DNA of 64,000 nucleotides. Source: Alteromonas macleodii. GTDB taxonomy: Bacteria; Pseudomonadota; Gammaproteobacteria; Enterobacterales; Alteromonadaceae. The stretch is from positions 1,756,333 through 1,820,332 of the forward strand of contig NZ_LR812090.1 of assembly GCF_903772925.1 (NCBI RefSeq). The letters are read 5' to 3'. A model generated the notes under the pieces. That model did not search any database. It was not told the origin of the DNA and saw nothing but the letters and a program-made list of their open reading frames with translations. The translations under genes were made by a program, and so were the position numbers. Positions within the stretch are counted from its first letter, which is position 1, and every line of letters starts with the position of its first letter. Of the stretch, positions 16,814 through 25,901 are shown piece after piece.

Positions 16814-18421
16814 CTACATTCTAAATATGCCAAATTGGGTGTCTTCGATAGGCTTGTTGAGAGTCGCTGACAGCGATAGCCCAAGCACTAATCGCGTATC
16901 CGCCGGGTCAATAACGCCATCGTCCCAAAGCCTTGCAGATGCATAGTATGGATGTCCTTGCTTTTCGTAGGTATCAACAACGGGTTGTTTGAATGCTTTC
17001 TCTTCTTCTGCGCTCCAAGATTCGCCAGAACGCTCTTTTTGGTCGCGTTTTACCTGTGCGAGAACACCTGCTGCTTGCTCACCGCCCATCACAGAGATGC
17101 GAGCATTTGGCCACATGAAAAGAAAGCGTGGGTCATAGGCTCTGCCGCACATGCCGTAGTTACCTGCACCAAAACTTCCGCCGATAAGCACAGTGAGTTT
17201 TGGTACATTCGCGCACGCTACAGCGGTTACCATTTTGGCACCGTGTTTTGCGATCCCGCCATGTTCGTATTGCTTACCAACCATAAATCCGGTGATGTTT
17301 TGCAAAAACACGAGGGGAATTTTTCGCATTGCGCAAAGCTCGACGAAATGAGCACCTTTGAGCGCACTTTCACCGAAAAGTATGCCGTTGTTCGCAACAA
17401 TGCCGACAGGGAAACCGAATATGCGAGCAAACCCACAAACAAGGGTAGTGCCATAAAGGGGTTTGAATTCATCGAAATCTGAATCATCAACGATTCGAGC
17501 AATAATTTCCCTCACGTCATAAGTCTGACGACTATCGGCAGGCACGATGCCATATATCTCTTTTGTGTCGTAGCGTGGAGGTTTCACCGCAGCAACGTCT
17601 AAGTCTTGAGGTTTCTTTCGGTTTAACCTTGATATAGCATTTCGGGCTAGAGAAAGTGCATGATGGTCATTGTTGGCTAACTGATCAGCAACCCCTGAAA
17701 TACGAGTGTGAACGTCTCCGCCACCAAGTTCTTCTGCAGTTACCACTTCACCTGTTGCTGCTTTAACAAGAGGTGGCCCACCTAAGAAAATAGTCGCCTG
17801 CTCTTTAACGATAATACTTTCATCAGCCATAGCAGGAACATAAGCGCCACCTGCTGTACAGGAGCCCATAACTACCGCAATTTGTGGGATATTCTTTGCA
17901 GACATATTCGCCTGATTGAAGAATATGCGGCCGAAGTGATCTCTGTCGGGGAATACATCATCTTGGCGCGGTAAGTTAGCACCACCTGAATCCACAAGAT
18001 AAATACAAGGTAAGTTATTTTGCTCTGCGATGGTTTGAGCTCGAAGGTGCTTTTTAACAGTTAGAGGGTAGTAAGTCCCGCCTTTGACAGTGGCATCATT
18101 AGCTACAATCATGCACTCGATGCCAGCAACAATACCGATACCGGCAACAACCCCTGCACAGGGCACATAGTCTTCATATACTTCCCAGGCTGCTAACTGG
18201 CCTATTTCGAGAAATGGAGTATCCGGATCGATGAGGGCGTTTATTCTGTCACGTGGTAGTAGTTTCCCTCGCGAAATGTGGCGTTCGGCTGCTTTTTCTC
18301 CACCACCTTGACAAATTTGTTCTATTTTTTCGACTAAATCATTTACCTGAGCCTGCATGTGCTGGGCGTTTGCGATAAATGTTTCGGACTTCGTATTTAT
18401 ACTTGAGCGAAGAACGGGCAT
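16814..18421 (-). CDS. liuB: Methylcrotonyl-CoA carboxylase beta (carboxyltransferase) subunit
   Basis: The 535-residue carboxyltransferase partners LiuD. Signature segments: [73 protein letters not shown] and [32 protein letters not shown], which build the acyl-CoA and biotin sites. Length is normal. Its C-terminus [11 protein letters not shown] is the family ending, and the GGGTGTC core at 16837 within it is therefore probably coincidence. A 255-base gap with repeats separates it from liuA, unlike the compact liuAB of many relatives. Confidence 0.95.
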   Translation of the reverse strand: MPVLRSSINTKSETFIANAQHMQAQVNDLVEKIEQICQGGGEKAAERHISRGKLLPRDRINALIDPDTPFLEIGQLAAWEVYEDYVPCAGVVAGIGIVAGIECMIVANDATVKGGTYYPLTVKKHLRAQTIAEQNNLPCIYLVDSGGANLPRQDDVFPDRDHFGRIFFNQANMSAKNIPQIAVVMGSCTAGGAYVPAMADESIIVKEQATIFLGGPPLVKAATGEVVTAEELGGGDVHTRISGVADQLANNDHHALSLARNAISRLNRKKPQDLDVAAVKPPRYDTKEIYGIVPADSRQTYDVREIIARIVDDSDFDEFKPLYGTTLVCGFARIFGFPVGIVANNGILFGESALKGAHFVELCAMRKIPLVFLQNITGFMVGKQYEHGGIAKHGAKMVTAVACANVPKLTVLIGGSFGAGNYGMCGRAYDPRFLFMWPNARISVMGGEQAAGVLAQVKRDQKERSGESWSAEEEKAFKQPVVDTYEKQGHPYYASARLWDDGVIDPADTRLVLGLSLSATLNKPIEDTQFGIFRM

Positions 18422-18484
18422 GACCCCTCCTTGTGTTGGGCGTATGCGACGGCTGTCGCATTAACCACTAGTTAGCAATATGAT

Positions 18485-18612
18485 TAGCGAGACCCCCATG
18501 CTAAGTACTTTCGCTGCGGTGGGTGTCTTTGTAATTCATTGGCCTATAAATAAAGTTCAGCTTTCGTAAATGTACCTAATAAGATTTAGGGTGGGTGTCT
18601 TGCTAATTTCTA
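18485..18612. repeat. Three GGGTGTC-family repeats between liuA and liuB
   Basis: A variant GACCCCC copy at 18490 with perfect TTAGC...GCTAA ends, an inverted exact copy (core 18531), and a third (core 18593) in the same orientation as the second. The first two make an AGACNCCCA/TGGGTGTCT inverted pair 40 bases apart. They split the liuA-liuB intergenic region and could influence read-through. Confidence 0.8.
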
Positions 18613-18676
18613 TAAAGCAAAGAGCGTTTAATTTTTCTTTGTTCAATAGAATTTGCCTTTTACCCGTAATCCCGAT

Positions 18677-19846
18677 CTACTTAGATTCGTTGAAAAGCTC
18701 GCGGCCGATAAGCATGCGGCGGATTTCCGATGTACCTGCACCTATTTCATAAAGCTTGGCGTCACGTAATAGGCGGCCAGTAGGATATTCATTGATATAG
18801 CCATTACCCCCTAGTAACTGAATAGCGTCTAATGCCATTTTTGTGGCCAGTTCTGCTGAGTAGAGAATCGCGCCAGCCGCATCTTTGCGTGTTGTTTCAC
18901 CGCGATCGCAAGACTGAGCAACGGTGTATACATAGGCTCGAGCCGCATTCATCTGTGTATACATATCAGCGACTTTGCCCTGTACCAGTTGGAATTGACC
19001 AATTGACTGACCAAACTGCTGGCGGTCGTGAATATAAGGAACAACAATATCCATGCACGATTGCATAATGCCGAGTGGGCCGCCGGATAAAACAAGACGC
19101 TCGTAATCTAAGCCGCTCATTAGTACACGAACGCCTTCGCCTTCTTTGCCAAGAATATTTTCGGCTGGTACTTCACAATCTTCGAACACTAACTCGCAAG
19201 TGTTCGAGGAGCGCATGCCAAGTTTGTCGAGCTTTTGCGCGCGACTAAAGCCCGGAAAGTCACGCTCCACAATAAATGCTGTGATACCTTTTGGGCCGGC
19301 ATCAGGGTTGGTTTTTGCATAGATAACAAAAGTATGTGCATCAGGGCCATTCGTTATCCACATTTTATTACCGTTGAGAATGTACTTGTCGCCGCGCTTT
19401 TCAGCTTTTAATTTCATGCTAACGACGTCAGAACCTGCGTTAGGCTCACTCATTGCTAACGCACCGATGTGTTCACCGCTTACTAGCTTAGGAAGGTACC
19501 TTTCACGCTGAGCGTCGTTACCATTTTTAAAAATTTGATTAACGCATAGGTTTGAATGTGCGCCGTAGCTCAATCCGATACCACCTGATGCGCGGCTAAC
19601 CTCTTCCATCGCAATAGTGTGGGCGAGATAGCCCATGTCAGAGCCACCGTATTGCTCTGAAACAGTTACACCCAATAAACCCATATCGCCTAGCTTAGTC
19701 CACAGTTGATTTGGGAATTGGTTATCTGCGTCTGCTTGCTCAGCCAGAGGAGCAATCTCATTTTGTGCAAATTGGTAGACCTGGTCACGTAACATCTCGA
19801 TGTCTTCACCAAGTCCAAAATTCAAAGTAGGGTAGGAGGTGTTCAT
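18677..19846 (-). CDS. liuA: Isovaleryl-CoA dehydrogenase
   Basis: FAD enzyme that oxidises isovaleryl-CoA to 3-methylcrotonyl-CoA, passing electrons to ETF. The 389-residue acyl-CoA dehydrogenase has [37 protein letters not shown], the [20 protein letters not shown] helix and the C-terminal [35 protein letters not shown]. The family's catalytic Glu is expected in the DYERLVL segment (about 250), the position typical of isovaleryl-CoA dehydrogenases. The start overlaps the liuR stop as ATGA, so the two are translationally coupled. Confidence 0.93.
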   Translation of the reverse strand: MNTSYPTLNFGLGEDIEMLRDQVYQFAQNEIAPLAEQADADNQFPNQLWTKLGDMGLLGVTVSEQYGGSDMGYLAHTIAMEEVSRASGGIGLSYGAHSNLCVNQIFKNGNDAQRERYLPKLVSGEHIGALAMSEPNAGSDVVSMKLKAEKRGDKYILNGNKMWITNGPDAHTFVIYAKTNPDAGPKGITAFIVERDFPGFSRAQKLDKLGMRSSNTCELVFEDCEVPAENILGKEGEGVRVLMSGLDYERLVLSGGPLGIMQSCMDIVVPYIHDRQQFGQSIGQFQLVQGKVADMYTQMNAARAYVYTVAQSCDRGETTRKDAAGAILYSAELATKMALDAIQLLGGNGYINEYPTGRLLRDAKLYEIGAGTSEIRRMLIGRELFNESK

Positions 19847-20250
19847 GCGATATTTCCTCGTTTTAATTCTGCGAGTTCTTCACGGCAGCGTGCTTCAACA
19901 TCATCCAGTTCTGTCATTAGCATCTGAATATCTTCTAATTGTTGTTTAAGCACTGCTCTTTTTTGCTCAGTCATTTCAAGCATGGCCTCTAGCTGAATGG
20001 CCGAGTTGGGGTTAGTGTCGTACATGTCGAACAGTGTTTTGACTTCAGCAAGGGAAAAACCTAAGCGTTTTCCGCGCAAGATAAGCTTTAAGCGCACTCT
20101 GTCCTTGTTTAAATAAACGCGATTTTGGCCAGTTCTGGACGGCGACATTAGCCCTTGCTCTTCATAAAAACGAATTGAACGAGGTGTGATGTCAAACTCT
20201 CGCGCGAGTTCACCTATTGCATATGTTGTTTCGTCTTCGTACTTGCTCAT
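19843..20250 (-). CDS. liuR: MerR-family regulator LiuR
   Basis: Dimeric MerR-type regulator of branched-chain amino acid catabolism. The 135-residue product has the winged helix [29 protein letters not shown], then a dimerisation coiled coil (about 80-130). ATG at 20250 (MSKYEDE) with AAGG upstream is the natural start; an upstream frame would add 34 residues made largely of repeat sequence (YKDTHAK), almost certainly untranslated. It lies in front of liuA and divergent from a thiolase, with two probable operators in between. Confidence 0.9.
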   Translation of the reverse strand: MSKYEDETTYAIGELAREFDITPRSIRFYEEQGLMSPSRTGQNRVYLNKDRVRLKLILRGKRLGFSLAEVKTLFDMYDTNPNSAIQLEAMLEMTEQKRAVLKQQLEDIQMLMTELDDVEARCREELAELKRGNIA

Positions 20251-20290
20251 TACACGTACCTTGTTTTTAGCGCTGTTTAACACCCTTATC

Positions 20291-20350
20291 TTTGCGTGGG
20301 TGTCTTTGTAATTAATTTTTCTGTAGTAGGTTGGGTGTCTTCGCAATCGC
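20291..20350 (+). repeat. Two GGGTGTC-family repeats upstream of liuR
   Basis: Direct copies have cores at 20298 and 20333, 35 bases apart, the spacing seen in the 1.1 kb array. They lie in the untranslated leader of liuR, 50-90 bases before its start. Confidence 0.85.
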
Positions 20351-20428
20351 ACTATTGTTTTAAAGCAGCATCTTTTTCATACCACTATATTAAAACGTAG
20401 TGTTTGGTTGACACATACCTGGTACAGG

Positions 20429-20466
20429 TTTACGTTAACGTTAATTACATTTTACGTTAAGGTAAA
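20429..20466. promoter_or_regulatory. Two probable LiuR operators
   Basis: TTTACGTTAACGTTAA (20429-20444) and TTTACGTTAAGGTAAA (20451-20466) are palindromic, alike, and 22 bases apart (two helix turns). They match the TTTACGTNNACGTAAA-like pattern I recall for LiuR in gammaproteobacteria. A TTGACA at 20408 stands ahead of the first site, as a possible -35 for the thiolase. Their position between liuR and the thiolase gene suggests control of both. Confidence 0.6.
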
Positions 20467-20601
20467 GTAACATTTTGCTAACGTCAATTTTTCATGGTGA
20501 AGGCAAAGCATAGCCGCTATTAGAGGTGTTTACTTTTGTATACATCTATGCGGCCTTCTTCACTTAACTCTATAATTTAAATGAATTTTAAGGGCACGGT
20601 T

Positions 20602-21777
20602 ATGAGTAAAGATTCAGTAGTTATTGTCGCGGCTAAACGCACACCAATGGGTGGTTTTAACGGTAATTTGTCTTCGCTTACTGCGACCAAACTTGGAGAA
20701 GTTGCGATTAAAGCAGCCTGTGAAGGTATGGATGTCTCTGCAATTGATGAAGTTATTATGGGGTGTGTATTACCCGCAGGCCTTGGCCAATCACCTGCAC
20801 GACAAGCATCACTGTGGGCGGGGCTTCCGTTAAGCGCCGGTGTTACAACCATTAATAAAGTATGTGGCTCGGGCTTAAAAGCGGTAATGATGGCGCATGA
20901 CTTAATCAAAGCGGGTAGTGCAACATCAGTTGTAGCGGGTGGAATGGAGAGCATGAGTAATGCGCCCTACATGCTGCCTAAAGCAAGAACGGGTTATCGT
21001 ATGGGGCACGGTCAAGTGCTAGATCACATGATGCTTGATGGGCTAGAAAATGCTTATGATGGCAAAGCAATGGGATGTTTTGCGCAAGATACGGCCGATG
21101 AAGAAAACATATCTCGCGGAGAAATGGATGAATTTGCACTAAGCTCGCTTTCAAAAGCACATGAAGCAATAAATAGCGGTACATTCGTTGATGAAATAGT
21201 GCCGGTAACAATCTCGTCTAGAAAGGGCGACACCGTGGTTGATACCGATGAAGGCCCGGGTTCTGCACGTCCTGAAAAAATACCAACTTTGAGACCTGCT
21301 TTCAAAAAAGACGGTACGGTCACTGCGGCAAACTCAAGCTCAATCTCCGATGGTGCTGCAGCACTGGTTGTTATGAGTGAGAGTAAAGCGAAAGAACTTG
21401 GTTTAGCGCCACTGGCACGTGTAGTTGCTCACGCTACAAATTCTATTGAACCCGAAAACTTTACTGTGGCACCTGTTGGAGCAATGAAAAAGGTGTTGGA
21501 TAAAGCAGGCTGGACAAAAGAAGAAGTTGATTTGTTTGAGATTAACGAAGCTTTTGCAATGGTGACTATGCTGGCAGTTAAGAAACTTGGGCTTGATGAA
21601 AATAAAGTGAACGTGAAAGGTGGTGCATGTGCATTGGGCCACCCAATCGGTGCATCAGGCGCACGTATTTTGGTAACTCTGCTGCACGCGCTTAAGCAAC
21701 GTGGCGGGAAAAAAGGTATTGCTTCCTTATGTATTGGTGGTGGTGAAGGCGTAGCACTGGCTGTTGAAATGATCTAA
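20602..21777 (+). CDS. Acetyl-CoA C-acetyltransferase (thiolase)
   Basis: The 391-residue biosynthetic/degradative thiolase interconverts two acetyl-CoA and acetoacetyl-CoA. Motifs: nucleophile Cys in INKVCGSGLKAVM (about 88), NEAFA with VDLFEINEAFA, and GGACALGHPIGASGARI with the second catalytic Cys and His. ATG 20602 (MSKDSVV) has AAGGG seven bases ahead; an in-frame ATG at 20581 adds seven residues without such a site. Divergent from liuR across two operator-like sites, it probably handles the acetoacetyl-CoA arising from leucine breakdown. Confidence 0.93.
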   Translation: MSKDSVVIVAAKRTPMGGFNGNLSSLTATKLGEVAIKAACEGMDVSAIDEVIMGCVLPAGLGQSPARQASLWAGLPLSAGVTTINKVCGSGLKAVMMAHDLIKAGSATSVVAGGMESMSNAPYMLPKARTGYRMGHGQVLDHMMLDGLENAYDGKAMGCFAQDTADEENISRGEMDEFALSSLSKAHEAINSGTFVDEIVPVTISSRKGDTVVDTDEGPGSARPEKIPTLRPAFKKDGTVTAANSSSISDGAAALVVMSESKAKELGLAPLARVVAHATNSIEPENFTVAPVGAMKKVLDKAGWTKEEVDLFEINEAFAMVTMLAVKKLGLDENKVNVKGGACALGHPIGASGARILVTLLHALKQRGGKKGIASLCIGGGEGVALAVEMI

Positions 21778-21870
21778 TCAAAGACCGGCGATAAGATGTC
21801 AAAAAATTAATCATAGAGTGCCACCATTTACTTGGTACTCTATGATTTAATTGAAATAAAAACTATCAAT

Positions 21871-23061
21871 ATGAAATCTTATATCAAAGCTATCTCTCCA
21901 ATTACATTAGCTGTATTAGCGGCGCTATTGCCGGCCGTAAATACTCAAGCGACTCCACTTCTGAATGAGGGGGGTGTAAATAACAATGTAACTAACAATG
22001 ACACCCACGCAAGTGACCGTGTAACTTACGATGACACCCACGTAAGTGAACGAAATTTAGTATCTGGTGGCGCTTCGAGTGCTCCTTCTAATGACACCCA
22101 TGCAAACTCGAAGTTGCATGCAGGCCCGCAAGAGTTAACTTTTACGTTGGGTGTCACCCAAACAACGCCGAATTACAAAGACACCCATACTAATGACGCG
22201 AATTTATCCCTGATAAACGCTTTGAATGACACCCACGCAAATATTGATGTAAACGCCCATTCGCATGAAATACCTCGCACACTGACCCAAGTGCCATATT
22301 CTGCGTTGGGTGTCTTGCCAACATCAGAGCATGACAGCCAATTCAGCTATGGGGATGACCCGCTACAGACTGTGCATGTATGGCATGGCCGCGGTGGGGA
22401 TGAAAATGAGTTTGCTGGGGACGCCGTCATATTTGTTCACGGCGGATGCTGGCTTAATGCATACGGCTATGACCATGCTAAAGGGTTTTATCATGCCTTG
22501 GCAGAGCTTGGGATGGGTGTCTATGCAATGGAGTATCGGCGCGTAGGCGATGAAGGCGGTGGCTGGCCCGGTAGTTTGGAAGATGTAACAAGTGCTGTGA
22601 AGGCATCAATTGAGAATATTGAAGCTACAGGGGATAGTGGCAACATATATTTGGTGGGGCACTCTGCGGGCGGGCATCTTGGCTTACTTGCTGCACAGCA
22701 GCTATCGAGTAGCGATGTAAGTGAAAGCATTAAACAAGTAATAGGCCTTGCCGCTATAACAAATGTGCAAAGTTATGCACTTGGCGAAAATAGTTGTCAG
22801 ACAGCCACGCCGCAGTTTATGGGGGGAATGCCCACTGAAAACAAACGTGAATATCAAACAGCTACGCCTGATGCAGCGGCAATCAAGCCTACAGTAATAT
22901 TATTGCAAGGCAACGAAGATAGTATTGTACCCGAACACCACGCTACAATGCCCGGCGTAAAAAACAGAATAATAACAAACGGTGGTCATTTCGACTGGCT
23001 ACATCCAGAATCAACGTCCTTTGATGCTTTACTTGAGGTTATGAGTCAACATGATAAATAA
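21871..23061 (+). CDS. Secreted alpha/beta hydrolase, probable kynurenine formamidase
   Basis: The 396-residue protein begins with a signal peptide (MKSYIKAISPITLAVLAALL, cut after NTQA). A 130-residue linker full of the dispersed repeat follows, then an esterase domain: oxyanion motif FVHGGCW, nucleophile GHSAGGHLGLLAAQ, acid in GNEDSIVPEHH and His in NGGHFDWLHPE. The domain resembles animal-type arylformamidases, and its stop overlaps the kynureninase start by 11 bases, so conversion of N-formylkynurenine to kynurenine is the likely role. The signal peptide is odd for that step, since kynureninase is cytoplasmic. Linker copies read DTHA, DTHV, DTHA, DTHT, DTHA, with two opposite ones (LGVTQ, LGVLP). 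An upstream ATG (21832) would hide the signal peptide. Confidence 0.7.
   Translation: MKSYIKAISPITLAVLAALLPAVNTQATPLLNEGGVNNNVTNNDTHASDRVTYDDTHVSERNLVSGGASSAPSNDTHANSKLHAGPQELTFTLGVTQTTPNYKDTHTNDANLSLINALNDTHANIDVNAHSHEIPRTLTQVPYSALGVLPTSEHDSQFSYGDDPLQTVHVWHGRGGDENEFAGDAVIFVHGGCWLNAYGYDHAKGFYHALAELGMGVYAMEYRRVGDEGGGWPGSLEDVTSAVKASIENIEATGDSGNIYLVGHSAGGHLGLLAAQQLSSSDVSESIKQVIGLAAITNVQSYALGENSCQTATPQFMGGMPTENKREYQTATPDAAAIKPTVILLQGNEDSIVPEHHATMPGVKNRIITNGGHFDWLHPESTSFDALLEVMSQHDK
22000..22320. repeat. In-frame GGGTGTC/GACACCC repeats in the hydrolase linker
   Basis: Seven cores at 22000, 22033, 22093, 22149 (inverted), 22180, 22228 and 22308 (inverted), spaced by about 30-80 bases. All GACACCC-oriented copies sit in the same codon phase and give NDTHA-type peptides. 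An eighth core (22515) is in the conserved esterase domain as GMGVYAM and is probably chance. Confidence 0.85.
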
Positions 23062-24286
23062 GGTTTTTTCTGCTAAGCAACTTGATGAAAAAGATCCGCT
23101 TTTTAGCAAGGCGAGCGAATTCTCGCTGCCAAACAATACTATCTATCTTGACGGTAACTCTCTTGGCCCCTTACCCAAAAAAGCGGAAGAGCGCGCCGGT
23201 GAGGTGGTAAAAAATCAGTGGGGTGAGGGCCTTATCACAAGCTGGAACAAGCATCAGTGGATTTCACTACCACAGCAGGTGGGTGACAAAATTGGTACAA
23301 TTGTTGGCGCCAAGCAAGGCCAAGTAATATGCTGCGACTCGATATCAATCAATTTGTTTAAGGTGCTTAGTGCTGCCTTAAGAATGCACCCTGATAGAAA
23401 AGTCATTGCCACAACAAGAAACAATTTCCCCACCGATATTTATATGGTTCAAGGTTTACTCGATTTACTGGGCGCTGAATACAGTATTCGGTACGTGGAT
23501 GAAAACAGTGTTGGTGCTCAGCTTGACGAAGATATCGCAGTGCTGATGTTGACTCAGGTAAACTTCAGAAGTGGTTTGAAGCTTGATATGAAGGGTATTA
23601 CTGAGCAAGCGCATAATAAAGGAATACTTACGCTGTGGGATTTGGCACACAGCGCGGGCGCGTTTCCTGTAGCCCTAGATGAATGCAATGTAGATTTCGC
23701 CGTGGGTTGTACCTATAAATATTTGAATGGCGGTCCAGGTGCACCTGCATTTATTTATGTTGCCCGACGACATCAGGACGCTTATAAACAGCCTCTATCA
23801 GGTTGGATGGGCCATAGCTCGCCATTTTCATTTTCTCCCGACTACACCCCTGATACCTCAATCAAACAGAACTTGTGTGGTACGCCAGGCATTATTGGCA
23901 TGAGCATTTTAGATGCTGCCCTTGATGTGTTTGAAGACGTTTCGATTAAAGCCATTGATGAAAAATCTAAAAAGCTTCAAGCCTATTTTATCGCTGAAGC
24001 TAAAAGAGCAGGGTTATTAGACGAGCTTAAGGTGGTAAGCCCGTCGCTAGATAATCGAGGTAGCCAAATTGCGTTTGCCCACAATGATGCTTATGCCATT
24101 TGCCAAGCGTGGATAGCTGAAGGTGTCATTGCTGATTTTCGTGCTCCAAACATACTTCGTGTTGGCTTTGCGCCGCTGTATTTAAGTTTTGCCGATGTTG
24201 AGAAAGCGGTAACGGCTTTGGCTGCTATCATGAATGAAAAGCGCTATGATCGGGAAGAGTTCAAGCAACAGCAGAGTGTCACATAA
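23051..24286 (+). CDS. kynU: Kynureninase
   Basis: PLP enzyme cleaving kynurenine to anthranilate and alanine in tryptophan catabolism. The 411-residue sequence has IYLDGNSLGPLPKKAEER at the N-terminus, LWDLAHSAGAFPVALDECNVDFAVGCTYKYLNGGPGAPAFIYV with the PLP Lys in TYKYLNGG, GWMGHSSPFSF and a C-terminal RAPNILRVGFAPLYLSF. Length is normal. The start overlaps the upstream hydrolase by 11 bases. Tryptophan dioxygenase is not in the window. Confidence 0.95.
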   Translation: MINKVFSAKQLDEKDPLFSKASEFSLPNNTIYLDGNSLGPLPKKAEERAGEVVKNQWGEGLITSWNKHQWISLPQQVGDKIGTIVGAKQGQVICCDSISINLFKVLSAALRMHPDRKVIATTRNNFPTDIYMVQGLLDLLGAEYSIRYVDENSVGAQLDEDIAVLMLTQVNFRSGLKLDMKGITEQAHNKGILTLWDLAHSAGAFPVALDECNVDFAVGCTYKYLNGGPGAPAFIYVARRHQDAYKQPLSGWMGHSSPFSFSPDYTPDTSIKQNLCGTPGIIGMSILDAALDVFEDVSIKAIDEKSKKLQAYFIAEAKRAGLLDELKVVSPSLDNRGSQIAFAHNDAYAICQAWIAEGVIADFRAPNILRVGFAPLYLSFADVEKAVTALAAIMNEKRYDREEFKQQQSVT

Positions 24287-24377
24287 CTAAATAATGACTA
24301 AATAATCGAATTTATTGCATTTTTTGCATTTAACCTTAATACTTCGCGGTTGACTTGTTGTTGATGTAATTATTCTT

Positions 24378-25823
24378 TTGGGTGTGCAGTTGAGAAAAAT
24401 AAGAAAAGGCCTGCTTTGCACAGTGTTGTTTGTAGGATCCGCTTTTAGCGCGTTTTTGCAAGCTGCACCTGAGCAACCATTAGCATCTCAAAATTCAATT
24501 GAAGTAACCTATTGTATCGACCCCAATTGGGCGCCTTATGAAGCGATAAGAAATGGCATCCACGTGGGTATTTCAGCCCAGTATATGCAGCTTATTGCTG
24601 AGCTTAGCGAGCTTAAGTTCAAGCTTGTTTCTACACAGAGTTGGCAGGAAAGCCTAGAGTTCGTTCAACAAGGTAAGTGCCAAGTCATTCCTATGATGAA
24701 CACGTCTGATTATCGCAAGCAGTTTTTAGATTTTAGTGTGCCGTATTTTGAGGCGCCAAATGTCTTGGTGGCCCGCACGGGAACACCTATGCTGCAGGGC
24801 TATTCAGGAATCGGAAATCGTACGGTAGGTATTGTGCAGGGTTACCGCCAAGTCGAGTATATTTCTCGTCATTACCCGGGATTACGTCTAAAACTCATCC
24901 CATCTGAGGAGGAAGGCCTTAAGCAACTCGCAAACGGTGAATTTGACGTAATGGTAGGTTCATTAATGAGTGTGAATATGCACATTAATAACCTTGAACT
25001 CGAAGATTTGCACATTGTCGGTTACGCCGAACCCTTTGACTCTCTCGCATTTGGCGTTAATAAGTCGTTCAGTCATTTAGTCAATAAACTTAATCTCGCA
25101 ATAGAGCGCATTCCAGAGACAAAGAAAGTAGAAATTTACAAACAATGGAACAACGTGCAAATCCGTTACAGCCGCAACTATGCTGTGATGATATTAAGTT
25201 CAGCAATTGTATTGTTGGGCTTGTTGTGGCTAATTTCGAGAAACCGTCATGTGGGCGGCTACAAGCGTATAATTCAACAAAAAAATGAAGAGATAAGTGC
25301 GCTTCAAGCCACGTTGTTAGAGAAAAACAAAACATTAGGTTTTCTTTCAGCTTACGATGCGATCACCGGTCTTTATAACCGTAACCACATGATACAGCGG
25401 GCTGAAGAAGAGATATCACGCTTCCATCGGTTTCATACTACCGCTACATTAATCGCCATTGATTTAACGCCTGTTGATGAAGATCTATTTTCTCACGACC
25501 CTTCTATTCGAGAAGACATGTTGAAGACCGCAGCTCAGAACTGCCTTAATACTGTAAGAGACGTTGATATCGTTTCAAGGTTTAATGGTGAGCAGTTCGT
25601 CGTGCTTTGTCCACAGACCCAATTAGACTCAGCAAAAACGCTTGCAGATAGGCTATTGGAGTGCATGGATACCCACTATCTTTTGAATGATAAATACAAA
25701 ATTGCGATTGGTATGGCTGAATTGCGAGACTCAGAAGAGTTCCCAGATTGGCTTGAACGCACTATAAAAGCGCTTTATCAGTCTAAGCGGCAGGGCTACG
25801 GTAATGTGACCATTGCTCAGTAA
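24378..25823 (+). CDS. Periplasmic solute-binding sensor with a degenerate GGDEF domain
   Basis: The protein (about 480 residues) has a signal-like N-terminus (GLLCTVLFVGSAFSAFL), a periplasmic SBP_bac_3 domain (about 40-260) that binds small polar ligands such as amino acids, a membrane helix (about 270-290), a short coiled coil and a C-terminal GGDEF-fold domain starting DAITGLYNRNHM. The active motif is NGEQF instead of GG(D/E)EF, and the usual metal Asp region DIDxFKxxND is replaced by AIDLTPVDE, so diguanylate cyclase activity is doubtful. The start is unclear: TTG 24378, GTG 24384 or TTG 24390, none with a clear ribosome site. It probably links ligand sensing to c-di-GMP signalling as a receptor or regulator. 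Confidence 0.8.
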   Translation: MGVQLRKIRKGLLCTVLFVGSAFSAFLQAAPEQPLASQNSIEVTYCIDPNWAPYEAIRNGIHVGISAQYMQLIAELSELKFKLVSTQSWQESLEFVQQGKCQVIPMMNTSDYRKQFLDFSVPYFEAPNVLVARTGTPMLQGYSGIGNRTVGIVQGYRQVEYISRHYPGLRLKLIPSEEEGLKQLANGEFDVMVGSLMSVNMHINNLELEDLHIVGYAEPFDSLAFGVNKSFSHLVNKLNLAIERIPETKKVEIYKQWNNVQIRYSRNYAVMILSSAIVLLGLLWLISRNRHVGGYKRIIQQKNEEISALQATLLEKNKTLGFLSAYDAITGLYNRNHMIQRAEEEISRFHRFHTTATLIAIDLTPVDEDLFSHDPSIREDMLKTAAQNCLNTVRDVDIVSRFNGEQFVVLCPQTQLDSAKTLADRLLECMDTHYLLNDKYKIAIGMAELRDSEEFPDWLERTIKALYQSKRQGYGNVTIAQ

Positions 25824-25861
25824 AAATGGATTACTCTACGGCTAAATAGAAAGGTAGAGGT

Positions 25862-25886
25862 GCGAAGCCTAAAAAGCCGGCTTCGC
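25862..25886. terminator. Hairpin between convergent genes
   Basis: GCGAAGCC (25862-25869) pairs with GGCTTCGC (25879-25886). It lies between the stops of the sensor gene and the FapA-like gene. No long T tract follows on either side. Confidence 0.4.
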
Positions 25887-25901
25887 TAGCCTAAACATCA
25901 T

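Noticed and set aside
16830..16845. GGGTGTC near the end of liuB
   Set aside because: The codons form the normal C-terminus of the carboxyltransferase family; flanks do not extend.
20290..20352. N-terminal extension of LiuR including KDTHAK
   Set aside because: The MSKYEDE start has a ribosome site and gives the usual MerR length; the extension is repeat sequence.
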